Source: Thermohalobaculum sp050331395 (GTDB lineage: Bacteria > Pseudomonadota > Alphaproteobacteria > Rhodobacterales > Rhodobacteraceae). From it: a stretch of DNA of 64,000 bases. The notes beneath the pieces are model-generated. The model was not told the DNA's origin, searched no databases, and saw only the letters and a program-made list of their open reading frames with translations. This document shows positions 24,966 through 32,984 of this stretch, one piece after another; position 1 is the stretch's first letter, and each line of letters opens with the position of its first letter. Both the position numbers and the translations under genes were made by a program. The stretch covers positions 7,358 to 71,357 of the forward strand of contig JBHJGX010000025.1 of NCBI GenBank assembly GCA_050331395.1. Reading direction: 5' to 3'.

Positions 24966-25882
24966 TCGCTTTCCTGCCCGAGGCGGCCTGCGCGGACGCC
25001 CTTGCCGCGGGTCGCCAGGTGTCGCCGGATCTTCATACCGTGGCCGGCGCAGGCTGTGTGGCAGTTCTCGACCCGTCGCGGTCGGATGGCGGTGGAGGAC
25101 CGCGGGCCGCTAGGCTTGGGCGGGCTTTGGTTCACCGGCAGCGAATTTATGAGGCGATGCTCGAAGCGGCTCCGATCCTGCCGGTGTTGCCGGGTCCGGA
25201 CGCGACGGAAGCAATGGCGCCCGCGGTACTTTGCGCACATGGCCGCAGAATTTCCGATGCTGTCGATCTCATTCGCGGGCGCAGACAGTACCAGATTACC
25301 GTGCGCAGCGCGCGGCCGAATGCCTGGTCGGATGGGGGCGCCAAGATCGCGGCCGCAGCACTCACTGCGCTCGATCCGGTACTTGACGACAGTATTCGCC
25401 TGCCGTCTGACGGGCCGGATCTCGCGCTCAACTTGGTCGTGCTTGTGCCGGCTGACGCCGAAGCCGCGATGGAGGCGGCGATCAATACTTTCGACCGCGA
25501 CGTGGGCGGGCTCAAAATTACGTTGCTGGGACCTTTGCCGCCAATTTCGTTCCATGCCGCCCGGATCCGAGCCCTCGATGCGAAAGTATTGGCTCGTGCC
25601 GCGCGCCGCCTCGGGGTCGAGGCCGGATCCCGCCTCGATATCGGGGTGGCGTTTCGCCGGTTTGCCGGAGCCCGTCACCCGGATCGCGGCGGCCCGGACA
25701 AGATCGATTTCGCCGAACTGGTCGCGGCACGCGACACCATGCGCGAAGCCGACAAATTGCGGGCCGCCCTTCGGGCCGCGGGATGCCCGGAGCCGGACGC
25801 GGGCTTACCGGCCCTCGACATCGTGCGCGACGGCGGCGCAGGCGGCGTCAGCCAGATGGCCGACCGACCGAGGGCCGCATGA
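24938..25882 (+). CDS. GvpF/L family gas vesicle protein, copy 2
   Basis: This 314-residue protein is the longest and most diverged GvpF/L homologue. Family-like elements are LVHRQRIYEAMLEAAPILPVLPG (residues about 65-90), the RGRRQYQITVR strand, and LALNLVVLVPADAEAAMEAAI with ITLLGPLPPISF, the second ferredoxin-like half. An additional C-terminal region of about 90 residues (from RIRALDAKVLARAARRLG) is unusual for the family. The start overlaps the AAA ATPase gene by 28 bp and the stop overlaps the next gene by 4 bp. Confidence 0.82.
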   Translation: MGEPHPADLIAFLPEAACADALAAGRQVSPDLHTVAGAGCVAVLDPSRSDGGGGPRAARLGRALVHRQRIYEAMLEAAPILPVLPGPDATEAMAPAVLCAHGRRISDAVDLIRGRRQYQITVRSARPNAWSDGGAKIAAAALTALDPVLDDSIRLPSDGPDLALNLVVLVPADAEAAMEAAINTFDRDVGGLKITLLGPLPPISFHAARIRALDAKVLARAARRLGVEAGSRLDIGVAFRRFAGARHPDRGGPDKIDFAELVAARDTMREADKLRAALRAAGCPEPDAGLPALDIVRDGGAGGVSQMADRPRAA

Positions 25883-26565
25883 TGCAAGACGCCCTTTTTT
25901 TACATGGTGTGGCGGTGACCCTGCCGATCGCAGGCGATTTGCGTCCTGTTTCGGCCGTGGGTCTCACTGCGGTAGCAAGCTCGGCTCATCGGCTCGAGAC
26001 CGACACGCTCGCGGGTGCCGAGGCTGCGCTGCGGTGGCACGATCGCGTGTTAACTCGGCTGGCAGAGACGACCGATGTTGTGCCGTTTCGCTTTGGCACC
26101 GTGGTCTCGGATGTTGAGGCGGCGAGGCGCCTGCTCGAGGACCGGGCAGTGGCCTTTCGAGACGCGCTTACGCGGATTGCCGGGCGGCGCGAATTTATTG
26201 CACGTTTGACCCGGTCCCCGCAGGGGCACCGCGATTTGGCGGCCGAGGATGAGCCGGCGATCACCGGGCGGGTCTATCTGCAGCGCCGCGCCGCTGGCCG
26301 AAGCCGGGTGCGCCGCGAACGTGATGCCGAGACTGCAATCGCGGACGAGCTTAAGAGAGCGCTCGGTGCGCTCGGACCGGTTCGTCCGACCGGGCAACGG
26401 AAATCGGACACCTGTGCAAGCTTTGCCTGCCTCGTCGCTCGAACTGCGGAAAAGACGATCGTCGATACCCTTGCCGGTCTTGGCGAACGCGCGGGCCGAA
26501 CCGGGCTCGCCCTGCGTCTGATCGGCCCGACCGCCGCCTACCATTTCTCAGGCGAGGACCAATGA
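25879..26565 (+). CDS. GvpF/L family gas vesicle protein, copy 3
   Basis: This 228-residue protein has the family pattern RWHDRVLTRLAETTDVVPFRFG, then REFIARLTRS and C-terminal strand LALRLIGPTAAYHF. It is coupled to copy 2 and to the next small gvpA-like gene by 4-bp overlaps. The ATG at 25879 is chosen over a longer frame because of the ATGA junction; the adjacent ATG at 25882 is equally possible. Confidence 0.85.
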   Translation: MMQDALFLHGVAVTLPIAGDLRPVSAVGLTAVASSAHRLETDTLAGAEAALRWHDRVLTRLAETTDVVPFRFGTVVSDVEAARRLLEDRAVAFRDALTRIAGRREFIARLTRSPQGHRDLAAEDEPAITGRVYLQRRAAGRSRVRRERDAETAIADELKRALGALGPVRPTGQRKSDTCASFACLVARTAEKTIVDTLAGLGERAGRTGLALRLIGPTAAYHFSGEDQ

Positions 26566-26753
26566 GCAGCGGCGAGACAGACACAGCGCTTATCGAAGTC
26601 CTGGACCGATTGCTGGACCGCGGCGTCGTTCTGCGTGGCGAGATCTGGCTGACGGTGGCCGATATCGAGCTGGTGTTCATCGGCGCCGAACTGGTGATCG
26701 CCGGGGCCGAGCGGATGCGGCAGTCCCGCGCTTCGGGCCTGAGGTGCCCGTGA
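26562..26753 (+). CDS. Short GvpA-family protein (GvpM/GvpS type)
   Basis: This 63-residue protein has the GvpA-type core: ALIEVLDRLLDRGVVLRGE, then IWLTVADIELVFIGAELVI. It differs from gvpA at 28910 by lacking the C-terminal tail and by containing IWLTVADIELV, as in the GvpM/GvpS subgroup of minor shell proteins. It overlaps copy 3 of gvpF/L and the next gene by 4 bp. Confidence 0.85.
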   Translation: MSSGETDTALIEVLDRLLDRGVVLRGEIWLTVADIELVFIGAELVIAGAERMRQSRASGLRCP

Positions 26754-27382
26754 GAACGCTTCTCGCCATCGTGCCCGCGGACGCGACTGCGCCGCCTGCC
26801 GGGGTCATAAAGCGGTCGGTGACCGCGCGCCTCGCCGTGTTGACCGGTGCCCCAACGGATCGCGACGCACGACACAGGCAAATCGCCGGGCTCGCCGAGA
26901 CTTTCCCGGCCTTGCTGCCGGTGGCCGGGGGCGCCGCCGACACCGATGCGATGCACGCCCGTATCGCGCGGGAGGAAACCGCTCTGCTCGCCGCGCTTGC
27001 GCAGCTCGCGGGACGCGTCGAAGCGGTGTTGACCGCCGATGCCCCCGCACCCGATGCGCTGCCCTCAACGGGGGGGCATTTGCGTGCCGTTGCACGCCGA
27101 AAACGGGCGGACAAGGCGCTTTGCTCCCGCCTAACCGAACAGCTCGAGGCAGCTGTCGCTCGCGCCGAAGTGATTGGAGCGGACCGCCGCGTGAATGCCT
27201 TTGCATGCCGGGGTCGTCTCGGTGTCGATCTTTCGCTGCTGCTACCGGCGATGGGGGCTGCTTCGGCAATCCGCCGGCTCACGTCGTCGCTTGCCGACGG
27301 TGAACTCGCTCCGCCGGTTGCCGTCCGCGCGTCTGGCCCCTGGCCCTGTTACAGCTTCGTCCCTCGATTGGACCTTCGATGA
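26750..27382 (+). CDS. GvpF/L-like protein, copy 4 (diverged)
   Basis: This protein of about 210 residues starts at a GTG in a GTGA overlap with the preceding gene. The visible pattern is that of a shortened GvpF/L: RQIAGLAETFPALLPVAGG in the position of the APVLPxxFG segment, a long middle helix region, and a final GPWPCYSFVPRLDL strand. Sequence similarity is weak, so assignment rests on pattern and context. It overlaps gvpK by 4 bp. Confidence 0.72.
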   Translation: MRTLLAIVPADATAPPAGVIKRSVTARLAVLTGAPTDRDARHRQIAGLAETFPALLPVAGGAADTDAMHARIAREETALLAALAQLAGRVEAVLTADAPAPDALPSTGGHLRAVARRKRADKALCSRLTEQLEAAVARAEVIGADRRVNAFACRGRLGVDLSLLLPAMGAASAIRRLTSSLADGELAPPVAVRASGPWPCYSFVPRLDLR

Positions 27383-27705
27383 CCGATCCGATGTCCCCCG
27401 ACGCGACTGCCGCCGCGCTCGCCCGTCTCTTGGAGAGCCATCTCGACGACGCGGGCCGCCTCCCCCTCGATCCTGGTCGGGTCGAGCGCGATCTGGCGCG
27501 CCTCGTCCTCGCGATCGTTGAACTTCTCCGCCAACTGCTCGAGCTGCAAGCGATCCGCCGGGTCGAGGCCGGCAGCCTGAGCGCGGCAGAAGAGGAGCGC
27601 TTGGGTGCAGCGCTGCTCGCGGCGCGGGACCGGATCCGAGAACTCGCCCGGGCTTTCGGCGTTGAGGAGGCCGCGCTCGACATCGACCTTGCGGGCTGTG
27701 CGTGA
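27379..27705 (+). CDS. gvpK: Gas vesicle protein GvpK
   Basis: This 108-residue protein contains the GvpK signature: LDPGRVERDLARLVLAIVELLRQLLELQAIRRVEAGSL split over residues 32-69, and a C-terminal amphipathic helix. GvpK is an essential accessory protein for gas vesicle formation. It overlaps the previous gene by 4 bp (ATGA). Confidence 0.92.
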   Translation: MTDPMSPDATAAALARLLESHLDDAGRLPLDPGRVERDLARLVLAIVELLRQLLELQAIRRVEAGSLSAAEEERLGAALLAARDRIRELARAFGVEEAALDIDLAGCA

Positions 27706-27725
27706 CCCTGCCGTGTGGAGAGGAT

Positions 27726-28736
27726 ATGCCGATGTTAAGAGAACGCCCGATGCCGGATGCCCTCGACGCGCTCGCCCGCGCGGGCGTGGTGACGCATGTT
27801 GCCGCGGTCCGGGAGCAGGCTGGCTGGCTCGAGCGGAACGTCGTCGATGCGCTCCTCGCCGCCACCTCGGGACCCGTCTTTCGGCTCTCGGCCTTCTCCT
27901 ACGGGTTGGAGCTGCAGCCCGGGACTGAGACCGACGTTGCGGCGCGCTTGGCCGATCAATTGGGCTCTGGAACGGTGGATCTTACGACGGCACCGGGCGG
28001 CGCGGCCGATGGTGACAGGCATGCACCTGCCGTCCGGCTGTTGCGAGCGATGGCCGGCTCGGTCACTCAATCGCTGGCCGAGGAGGGGCCGATGTTGCGC
28101 GCGGTGATCGATGCGCGGTTTGCGGTGGCGGCGGCCGAACTCACGGTGGAGGGGCTGACCTCGCTCGGACCCGCGCCCGGACCCATGATAGCGGATCGGC
28201 TCGATCAGTTGACCGCCGCGGTCGAGGCGATGCGGACCAGAACGGAGACGCTGACGACCGCCTCGGATGCGGTCGATCTGGAGGAGGTGCGCGACCGGCT
28301 CGGTCAGATCGAGGCCGGTCTTGCCGCCCTTACTGACCGCTCGGACCTTCCGCCCGACGAGGGAATGGCCGGCCTTTTGGACCGGCTGGAACGGATCGAA
28401 CACCGGCTCGCCGCCGCGGCAGACCAGGCGCGCGATGCGCCGTCGCAGCTTGCGCTCCTTGCCCGTCTCGATCGTCAGGTCGCGGCGATCGAAGCGCTTT
28501 CGGAGCGGCTGGCGACGGATCAGCGAAACTACGAGGAAATCGGCGCGCGCCTCGACGCGATCGAGACCGGGCGCTGGTCGCCGGACGCCGGTTTCGACGC
28601 CCTCAAGGACAGGGTCGAGACGCTCACGGCCGAAATTGAGACCCGGGACCGCGGACAGACCGAAGCCCTCGCACGGATCGGCCATACGCTTGCGGAATTT
28701 ATCGCGCTATCTCAATGGTCATCGCATAGTAATTAG
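27726..28736 (+). CDS. Coiled-coil protein of the gvp operon
   Basis: This protein of about 336 residues has no recognised family. Residues 1-150 are Ala-rich and globular-looking; residues 160-336 form long heptad-rich helices (RDRLGQIEAGLAALTDR; LDRLERIEHRLAAAADQ). The ATG at 27726 has GGAGAGG just upstream. A GTG at 27702 would give the 4-bp overlap used elsewhere in the operon and adds 8 residues, so the start is uncertain. It is the last gene before the gap leading to gvpA. It has no membrane helix. The layout resembles other gas vesicle-associated coiled-coil proteins only in general shape. Confidence 0.75.
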   Translation: MPMLRERPMPDALDALARAGVVTHVAAVREQAGWLERNVVDALLAATSGPVFRLSAFSYGLELQPGTETDVAARLADQLGSGTVDLTTAPGGAADGDRHAPAVRLLRAMAGSVTQSLAEEGPMLRAVIDARFAVAAAELTVEGLTSLGPAPGPMIADRLDQLTAAVEAMRTRTETLTTASDAVDLEEVRDRLGQIEAGLAALTDRSDLPPDEGMAGLLDRLERIEHRLAAAADQARDAPSQLALLARLDRQVAAIEALSERLATDQRNYEEIGARLDAIETGRWSPDAGFDALKDRVETLTAEIETRDRGQTEALARIGHTLAEFIALSQWSSHSN

Positions 28737-28785
28737 GACTTTGTTTCGATAAACGCGCGGCAGGTCAGACGTCCGAAGATCCCTT

Positions 28786-28814
28786 TTGAGCCTTGGCCGT
28801 TCACTATTTATTTT
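28786..28814 (+). promoter_or_regulatory. Candidate promoter for gvpA
   Basis: In the 173-bp gap before gvpA, a TTGAGC box (28786) and a TATTTT box (28809) are 17 bp apart, about 95 bp upstream of the gvpA start. The gap is AT-richer than the genes around it. GvpA is needed in far greater amounts than the accessory proteins, so a separate promoter is expected. This is pattern-matching only. Confidence 0.35.
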
Positions 28815-28909
28815 CCCAGACATCATAATCAAAGGGCGTCGCGCGGGACTGGGAACCTTCTTTGGCCGACCGGCGACCATTCGGAAAAGCCTTGAGAAGG
28901 AGCTAAAAA

Positions 28910-29122
28910 ATGGCAGTCGAAAAGAGCCTCGCCTCCACCAGCCTGGCAGAAGTCGTAGATCGCATCCTCGACAAAGGCGTTGTCGTCGACGCTTTCGTCC
29001 GCGTCTCTTTGGTCGGCATTGAACTGTTGGCGATCGAAGTGCGGGCAGTCATCGCTTCGGTTGAAACATGGCTGAAATATGCCGAGGCGATCGGTCTTAC
29101 GGTCGAACCTCAGGCCGCGTGA
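28910..29122 (+). CDS. gvpA: Major gas vesicle shell protein GvpA
   Basis: This 70-residue protein matches GvpA along its length: SLAEVVDRILDKGVVVDAF, VRVSLVGIELLAIEVRAV and SVETWLKYAEAIGL. GvpA polymerises into the ribbed shell. AAGGAG lies 7 bp before the ATG, a strong ribosome site. Unlike the accessory genes it is not overlapped by neighbours, being preceded by 173 bp and followed by 88 bp. It is placed at the end of the gvp run, not at its start. Confidence 0.96.
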   Translation: MAVEKSLASTSLAEVVDRILDKGVVVDAFVRVSLVGIELLAIEVRAVIASVETWLKYAEAIGLTVEPQAA

Positions 29123-29210
29123 CGTCGAAGCCGAGGCTGGCGCCGTGTCAGGTGGCGCGGCGCTTGCCTCTTCCGTTGTCGGGGACCGAAAGCGCCGCTG
29201 GAGTGCCGTA

Positions 29211-29780
29211 ATGACAAAGAGTTACCGTGCGAAGTCAAAGGCTGTCCGGTCCGAAGCCCGTTCCCATCTCGAGGCGTTGCGCGCGGCGCGGATCTCGAAA
29301 CGTCGTCAATCAGAGACACCGACACCGTCCGAAACGGCATCGGGAGACCCCGCGGAACCAAGCCCACCACTTACGATCGCCGTCTCGACGAAGGCTGTAG
29401 GGCTCTCGCGTGCGGCTCTTGGCTCGGCTGAGCTCCCCGAGCCACCCGATCATTGCAGGGAACCTTTTGTCCGGGATAGTGCCGAAAACACTGACGCGAT
29501 TGCCACAATTGCACTAGACGGTGCGCCACCGATCGAAATTGAGAACACCCCTCGCGGGCACGCCCCTTCGCAGCCTGATCTCTGTTCGGCGAACCCGTCA
29601 TCGGACCTCAGTCGCCTGCCTGGGATCGGCCCCGGACTGATCTGGCTCTTCGGCACGGCAGGGATCCACACGCTCGAGGATCTTGCCGCTGCTGAACCGG
29701 AAGCGCTTCGGACGCGCCTCGGGCTTGCCGGCCAGTTACTCGACCTCGACGGATGGATAGCGGCGGCCCGGGATGGCTGA
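29211..29780 (+). CDS. Protein with C-terminal helix-hairpin-helix domain next to gvpA
   Basis: This 189-residue protein has a basic N-terminal region (residues 1-35, YRAKSKAVRSEARSHLEALR), a long Pro/Thr/Ser-rich linker, and a C-terminal helix-hairpin-helix module from about residue 133 (LSRLPGIGPGLIWLFGTAG and IHTLEDLAAAEPEALRTRLG). This module is like those in predicted flap-endonuclease-like proteins. GGAG lies 8 bp before the ATG. Its end overlaps the transducer gene by 8 bp. A DNA-binding or protein-docking role is possible; nothing ties it directly to vesicle assembly. Confidence 0.8.
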   Translation: MTKSYRAKSKAVRSEARSHLEALRAARISKRRQSETPTPSETASGDPAEPSPPLTIAVSTKAVGLSRAALGSAELPEPPDHCREPFVRDSAENTDAIATIALDGAPPIEIENTPRGHAPSQPDLCSANPSSDLSRLPGIGPGLIWLFGTAGIHTLEDLAAAEPEALRTRLGLAGQLLDLDGWIAAARDG

Positions 29781-31266
29781 TTTCGGCCTTCGGCTCGCGG
29801 ATCGATGCGCCCCCGCCGCAGACAGGATCGCGGCGCTTTTCGACTGGGTCGACACGCAGATCACGGCTTTGCGTCTTCTTGTTCTTTTTGCCTGCGTTGC
29901 GGTTGTACTCGATCTATTCATGGTGGGCCAGATCATTGAGATCTTTGCGCAGAGCGGTGTAGCGGCATCTGGATGGATGGTGCGATCGAGCGTCTGGCCA
30001 GTACTTTTGGTCGTGATCGCCTCCACGACCTGCGTTGCATATCTAGTTATACGTCGCAATACTCGGCGAATTGTACGCTTGGCGGCCACGATTCGTGAAG
30101 TAATGTCCTCAGACAAGGAACCGAGCCTAACGATCTTGGTGGAGGACAGCCGGGTCGGGGACCTCACGCGACAGATCAACGATTTACTGATCTCAATCGT
30201 CCAACAACACGCCATTCTCGCCGAAGCGGCGGAAGGACGCCTGGATCGCCGAGTGTCGGAAGACGGAGCCGAAGCGCCATTCGCCCGAGCGTTTAATGCG
30301 CATTTTGACGCGGTTTGCGCGGTGTTCGAGAAGGTGAAAGCACATATCGAGCAGGTGGAAATGAATACCTTCGAACTTAGCGCGAGCGCCGAAACGATAT
30401 CAGCTCAGGCCGAAATCCAGCTCTCCGGAGCTGGCGACGCCGCCAATCGCGCAGTCGAAGTGTCGAAGCGGATCAATGACTGCGCCGCCATGACCGAAAT
30501 GAGCGACGGCATTTCGAGCAGGGTCGCGATTGAAGCGCGACGAAGTGTTGAGGGCGTAGCAGAAGCGCTTGATTTCACGAAGCAAATTGCTGGAAAGAGC
30601 GAGATTGTGCTCGAGATCGCGGAGCGCACAGAACTGCTTGCGATCAACGCGGCGATTGAGGCAGCCCGCGCCGGAGTACATGGGCGTGGCTTCGCTGTGG
30701 TTGCTCAAGAGGTCCGCCGCCTTGCTGAACGATCTCGGACGGCAGCCGACGAAATTACCCATCTTTCGAACGCGACGCTGCGATCATCGGACGCCGCGGA
30801 ACGCGCTCTCAAGACTTTTTTGCCGCAAATTGAAGAGTCGGCCAGCTTGGTCCGCAAGGTTTCAACGCGAATGCGCGCCGAAGCCACATCAGCGGATGAA
30901 ATTAAAGCGCAGCTTGAAGCTTTTCGACATTCGATCTCTTGGGGCAAAGTGGCTGCCGAGGAAACTCAGCGGACCGCGAGCCTATTGGCCGACACTGCGA
31001 GCGATCTAAATACAATTTTAGGGACATTTACGTTACCCAACCCGTCCACCGCAGGATCGGCGAGTAATCTCGGGGAAACCGCCGACGACCTACCGCCCTG
31101 GGAGGAGACCGAACTCGCCGGCGACATGCCTTCAGTCGAGGAGGCCAATCCATTGGACAATTCACAGCCCGAGAACGCTTCACCTTATGACGAGGATCCC
31201 GACCTCGCGCTTCGGCTGGCGACACCGCCTGGCGCGGAGCCGACGACCGAACGCGTCTCACGCTGA
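29773..31266 (+). CDS. Methyl-accepting chemotaxis-type transducer
   Basis: This 497-residue transducer has two transmembrane helices near residues 32-55 and 73-92 with only about 17 residues between them, so there is almost no periplasmic sensor. A HAMP-like stretch follows (RRNTRRIVRLAATIREV), then the signalling region with the conserved hairpin tip ERTELLAINAAIEAARAG and GRGFAVVAQEVRRLAERSRTA near residues 282-325. The last 80 residues are acidic and Pro-rich with no CheR-binding pentapeptide. Input must come from the cytoplasm or membrane. It is co-oriented with and overlaps the HhH gene of the gvp cluster, suggesting a link between light or buoyancy control and taxis. Confidence 0.92.
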   Translation: MADFGLRLADRCAPAADRIAALFDWVDTQITALRLLVLFACVAVVLDLFMVGQIIEIFAQSGVAASGWMVRSSVWPVLLVVIASTTCVAYLVIRRNTRRIVRLAATIREVMSSDKEPSLTILVEDSRVGDLTRQINDLLISIVQQHAILAEAAEGRLDRRVSEDGAEAPFARAFNAHFDAVCAVFEKVKAHIEQVEMNTFELSASAETISAQAEIQLSGAGDAANRAVEVSKRINDCAAMTEMSDGISSRVAIEARRSVEGVAEALDFTKQIAGKSEIVLEIAERTELLAINAAIEAARAGVHGRGFAVVAQEVRRLAERSRTAADEITHLSNATLRSSDAAERALKTFLPQIEESASLVRKVSTRMRAEATSADEIKAQLEAFRHSISWGKVAAEETQRTASLLADTASDLNTILGTFTLPNPSTAGSASNLGETADDLPPWEETELAGDMPSVEEANPLDNSQPENASPYDEDPDLALRLATPPGAEPTTERVSR

Positions 31267-31305
31267 GCATTTGCGGGAAGTTAAACATGGCGTTCTCATG
31301 CGTTA

Positions 31306-32272
31306 TAGCGTTTTCCGCTCAGTCTGGTTCACAGCCGGTGGCCGTGAAGAGGTTCCTGCACTCGCTTTTCGTGACGGCGTCGAGGAGCAGGCCGACGGTA
31401 GTCCAAAGCGCATCGCGGGTGCGGGCGGCTGCGGCGCGGAGCAGGCTCTTGAGCTTTGCGAAGGCGAGCTCGATTGGGTTGAAGTCCGAGCTGTAGGGCG
31501 GGAGGAAGAGCAGACGCGCGTCCGCCGCCTCGATCGCATGGCGGACCTTCGGGCTCTTGTGGCAGCCGAGGTTGTCCATGATCACCACGTCGCCCGGGCG
31601 CAGTGTCGGCACCAGAACCCCTCGAACCTAGGCGAGGACGGCGTCGCCAGTCATCGGCCCGTCGAGCAGCATCGGCGCGTCGAGCCCATCGAGGCGCAGC
31701 CCGGCGACGACGTCGCGAAGCGGCGCGCTCGAAGCGTGGAACCTCTCGGGGTCGAGCTCCTGCTGGGCCTCGAACCAGGCTTCGCGCGACGCCCAGACGT
31801 CGTGGCGCTCCTGCTCGGTCGCGTGTCCGGACTTTTTTTGGTCGTCAGCCCGTGGCAGCGGCAGAACCGCCAGACCGTGCTGTTGCTGACCCGGACCCCG
31901 CACTCGCGCAGGAGTAGCGCGCGCAGCTCCTCGGGAGTGCGGTCGGGCACGGCTTCGATCGCAGCGAGCAGGAAAGCGGCGTGGGCCTCGATCCGCCGCG
32001 ACAGCCGGTCGCCACCCTGATGCCACGGCGCGGTGCGCCCGCTCTTGCGCCACTCCCGCACCCGGCGGACGGCGCTCGACGCGCTCACCCCAAAACGGGC
32101 GGCTGCCCCCCGGCACGACATCCCGCCCTCGACGGACGTGATCACCCGCCCGCGCAGATCCTCCGATAGTCCCTTGCCCATCCATGCTGGCCTCCCTCCC
32201 CAGCAGGAAGGGTGACTCAGATCCGGCCACCCGATGGAGACCCCAGCGGTTCAATCCGCGCGGAGAATGCTC
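31306..32272 (-). mobile_element. Decayed IS630-family insertion sequence
   Basis: An element of about 967 bp is bounded by imperfect inverted ends: left TAGCGTTTTCCGC reads inward at 31306, right (reverse complement) GAGCATTCTCCGC reads inward from 32272. Each end is flanked by a TA dinucleotide (31304-31305 and 32273-32274), the target used by IS630 elements. It lies 39 bp after the transducer gene, at the edge of the pyp/gvp supercluster. The transposase inside is broken. Confidence 0.75.
31319..32181 (-). pseudogene. Broken IS630 transposase (frameshift, deletion, stop)
   Basis: The N-terminal helix-turn-helix part starts at 32181 (MGKGLSEDLRGRVITSVEGG). At about 31833 an A7 run (AAAAAAAG) allows the -1 shift to the second frame that IS630-type elements can use, giving KKSGHATEQERHDVWASREA. 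Near 31740 the frame jumps from ELDPERF to HASSAPLRD, so the first catalytic DE(T) segment is missing. At about 31630 a TAG replaces the codon after GDAVLA. The C-terminal part (VIMDNLGCHKSP, FLPPYSSDFNPIELAFAKLK) is intact. With one catalytic Asp lost and a nonsense codon, no active enzyme is expected. Confidence 0.85.
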
Positions 32273-32274
32273 TA

Positions 32275-32430
32275 AAGAACGCCAAAAACAGAAACGCAAC
32301 AATCGTCGGAAATAGATTTCAAAAAAAACAAAAAAATGAAAAATAACGTCAATATTTTGGAAATTGCAAACTTCTACTTACTGAAAATTTTCAAATAAAA
32401 AAATTGAGATTTTGACAAAATACTCTTGTC
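32275..32430. other. Very AT-rich non-coding stretch beside the IS
   Basis: About 155 bp of strongly AT-rich sequence with long A runs, in a GC-rich genome, follows the right end of the IS. It has no ORF. The next 550 bp (32431-32984) return to normal composition; several open frames there overlap each other and none has a recognisable family or ribosome site, so I see no gene in 32275-32984. The stretch could hold a promoter, be a curved-DNA site, or be foreign DNA. Confidence 0.6.
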
Positions 32431-32984
32431 CTGCGATGATCTCTTACGCATCGTCGCAATTCGTGAAACCCGCATCGGATCGAGATCGACGTCTGCAGCG
32501 GGTTGCTTCAAGGCCGGATACTGCGATCGCTACAGGCGGCGCCGCCGCGGCCTCGAGGGATTAAGTCAAAAATTTCCGGAGATCCTGGCAAGCTTGTCGA
32601 TCCGATCAATCCCAGAAGCAAGGCGGGCAGCGGCCTGCCCTTTCCTTCCACTGAAGGGAGATCGCGGAAGCGAAAAACGCCGATTGGGCGTAGAGCCCCA
32701 TCTTGCAGATCGCCTGCACTCTCTTCCGAAACACCCAAATGCATCGCCGAAACCGAAGCGGTCGGTGACGCGCCCGTCTTACCCACAAACATCCGTGTGG
32801 GTGTCGGCCGCCCCAGCAGGTCGCAAGAGAGCCTTTCGACGGCACACCATGCCCAAGCATTGCTCACATGATGGGCGAAACGGAGTTTCGACATTAGAAT
32901 TGGGCAAACAGGCCCCTCGACACTCGGTTGTGTAAACTCCAATTTTCGATGGTCGGTGGATTTATCTGAGCCGGGAACGGACGC

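Noticed and set aside
32426..32935. A forward open frame of 169 residues and overlapping reverse frames between the IS and tauR
   Set aside because: None has a recognisable family, a ribosome site or a codon pattern like the neighbours; the frames contradict each other.
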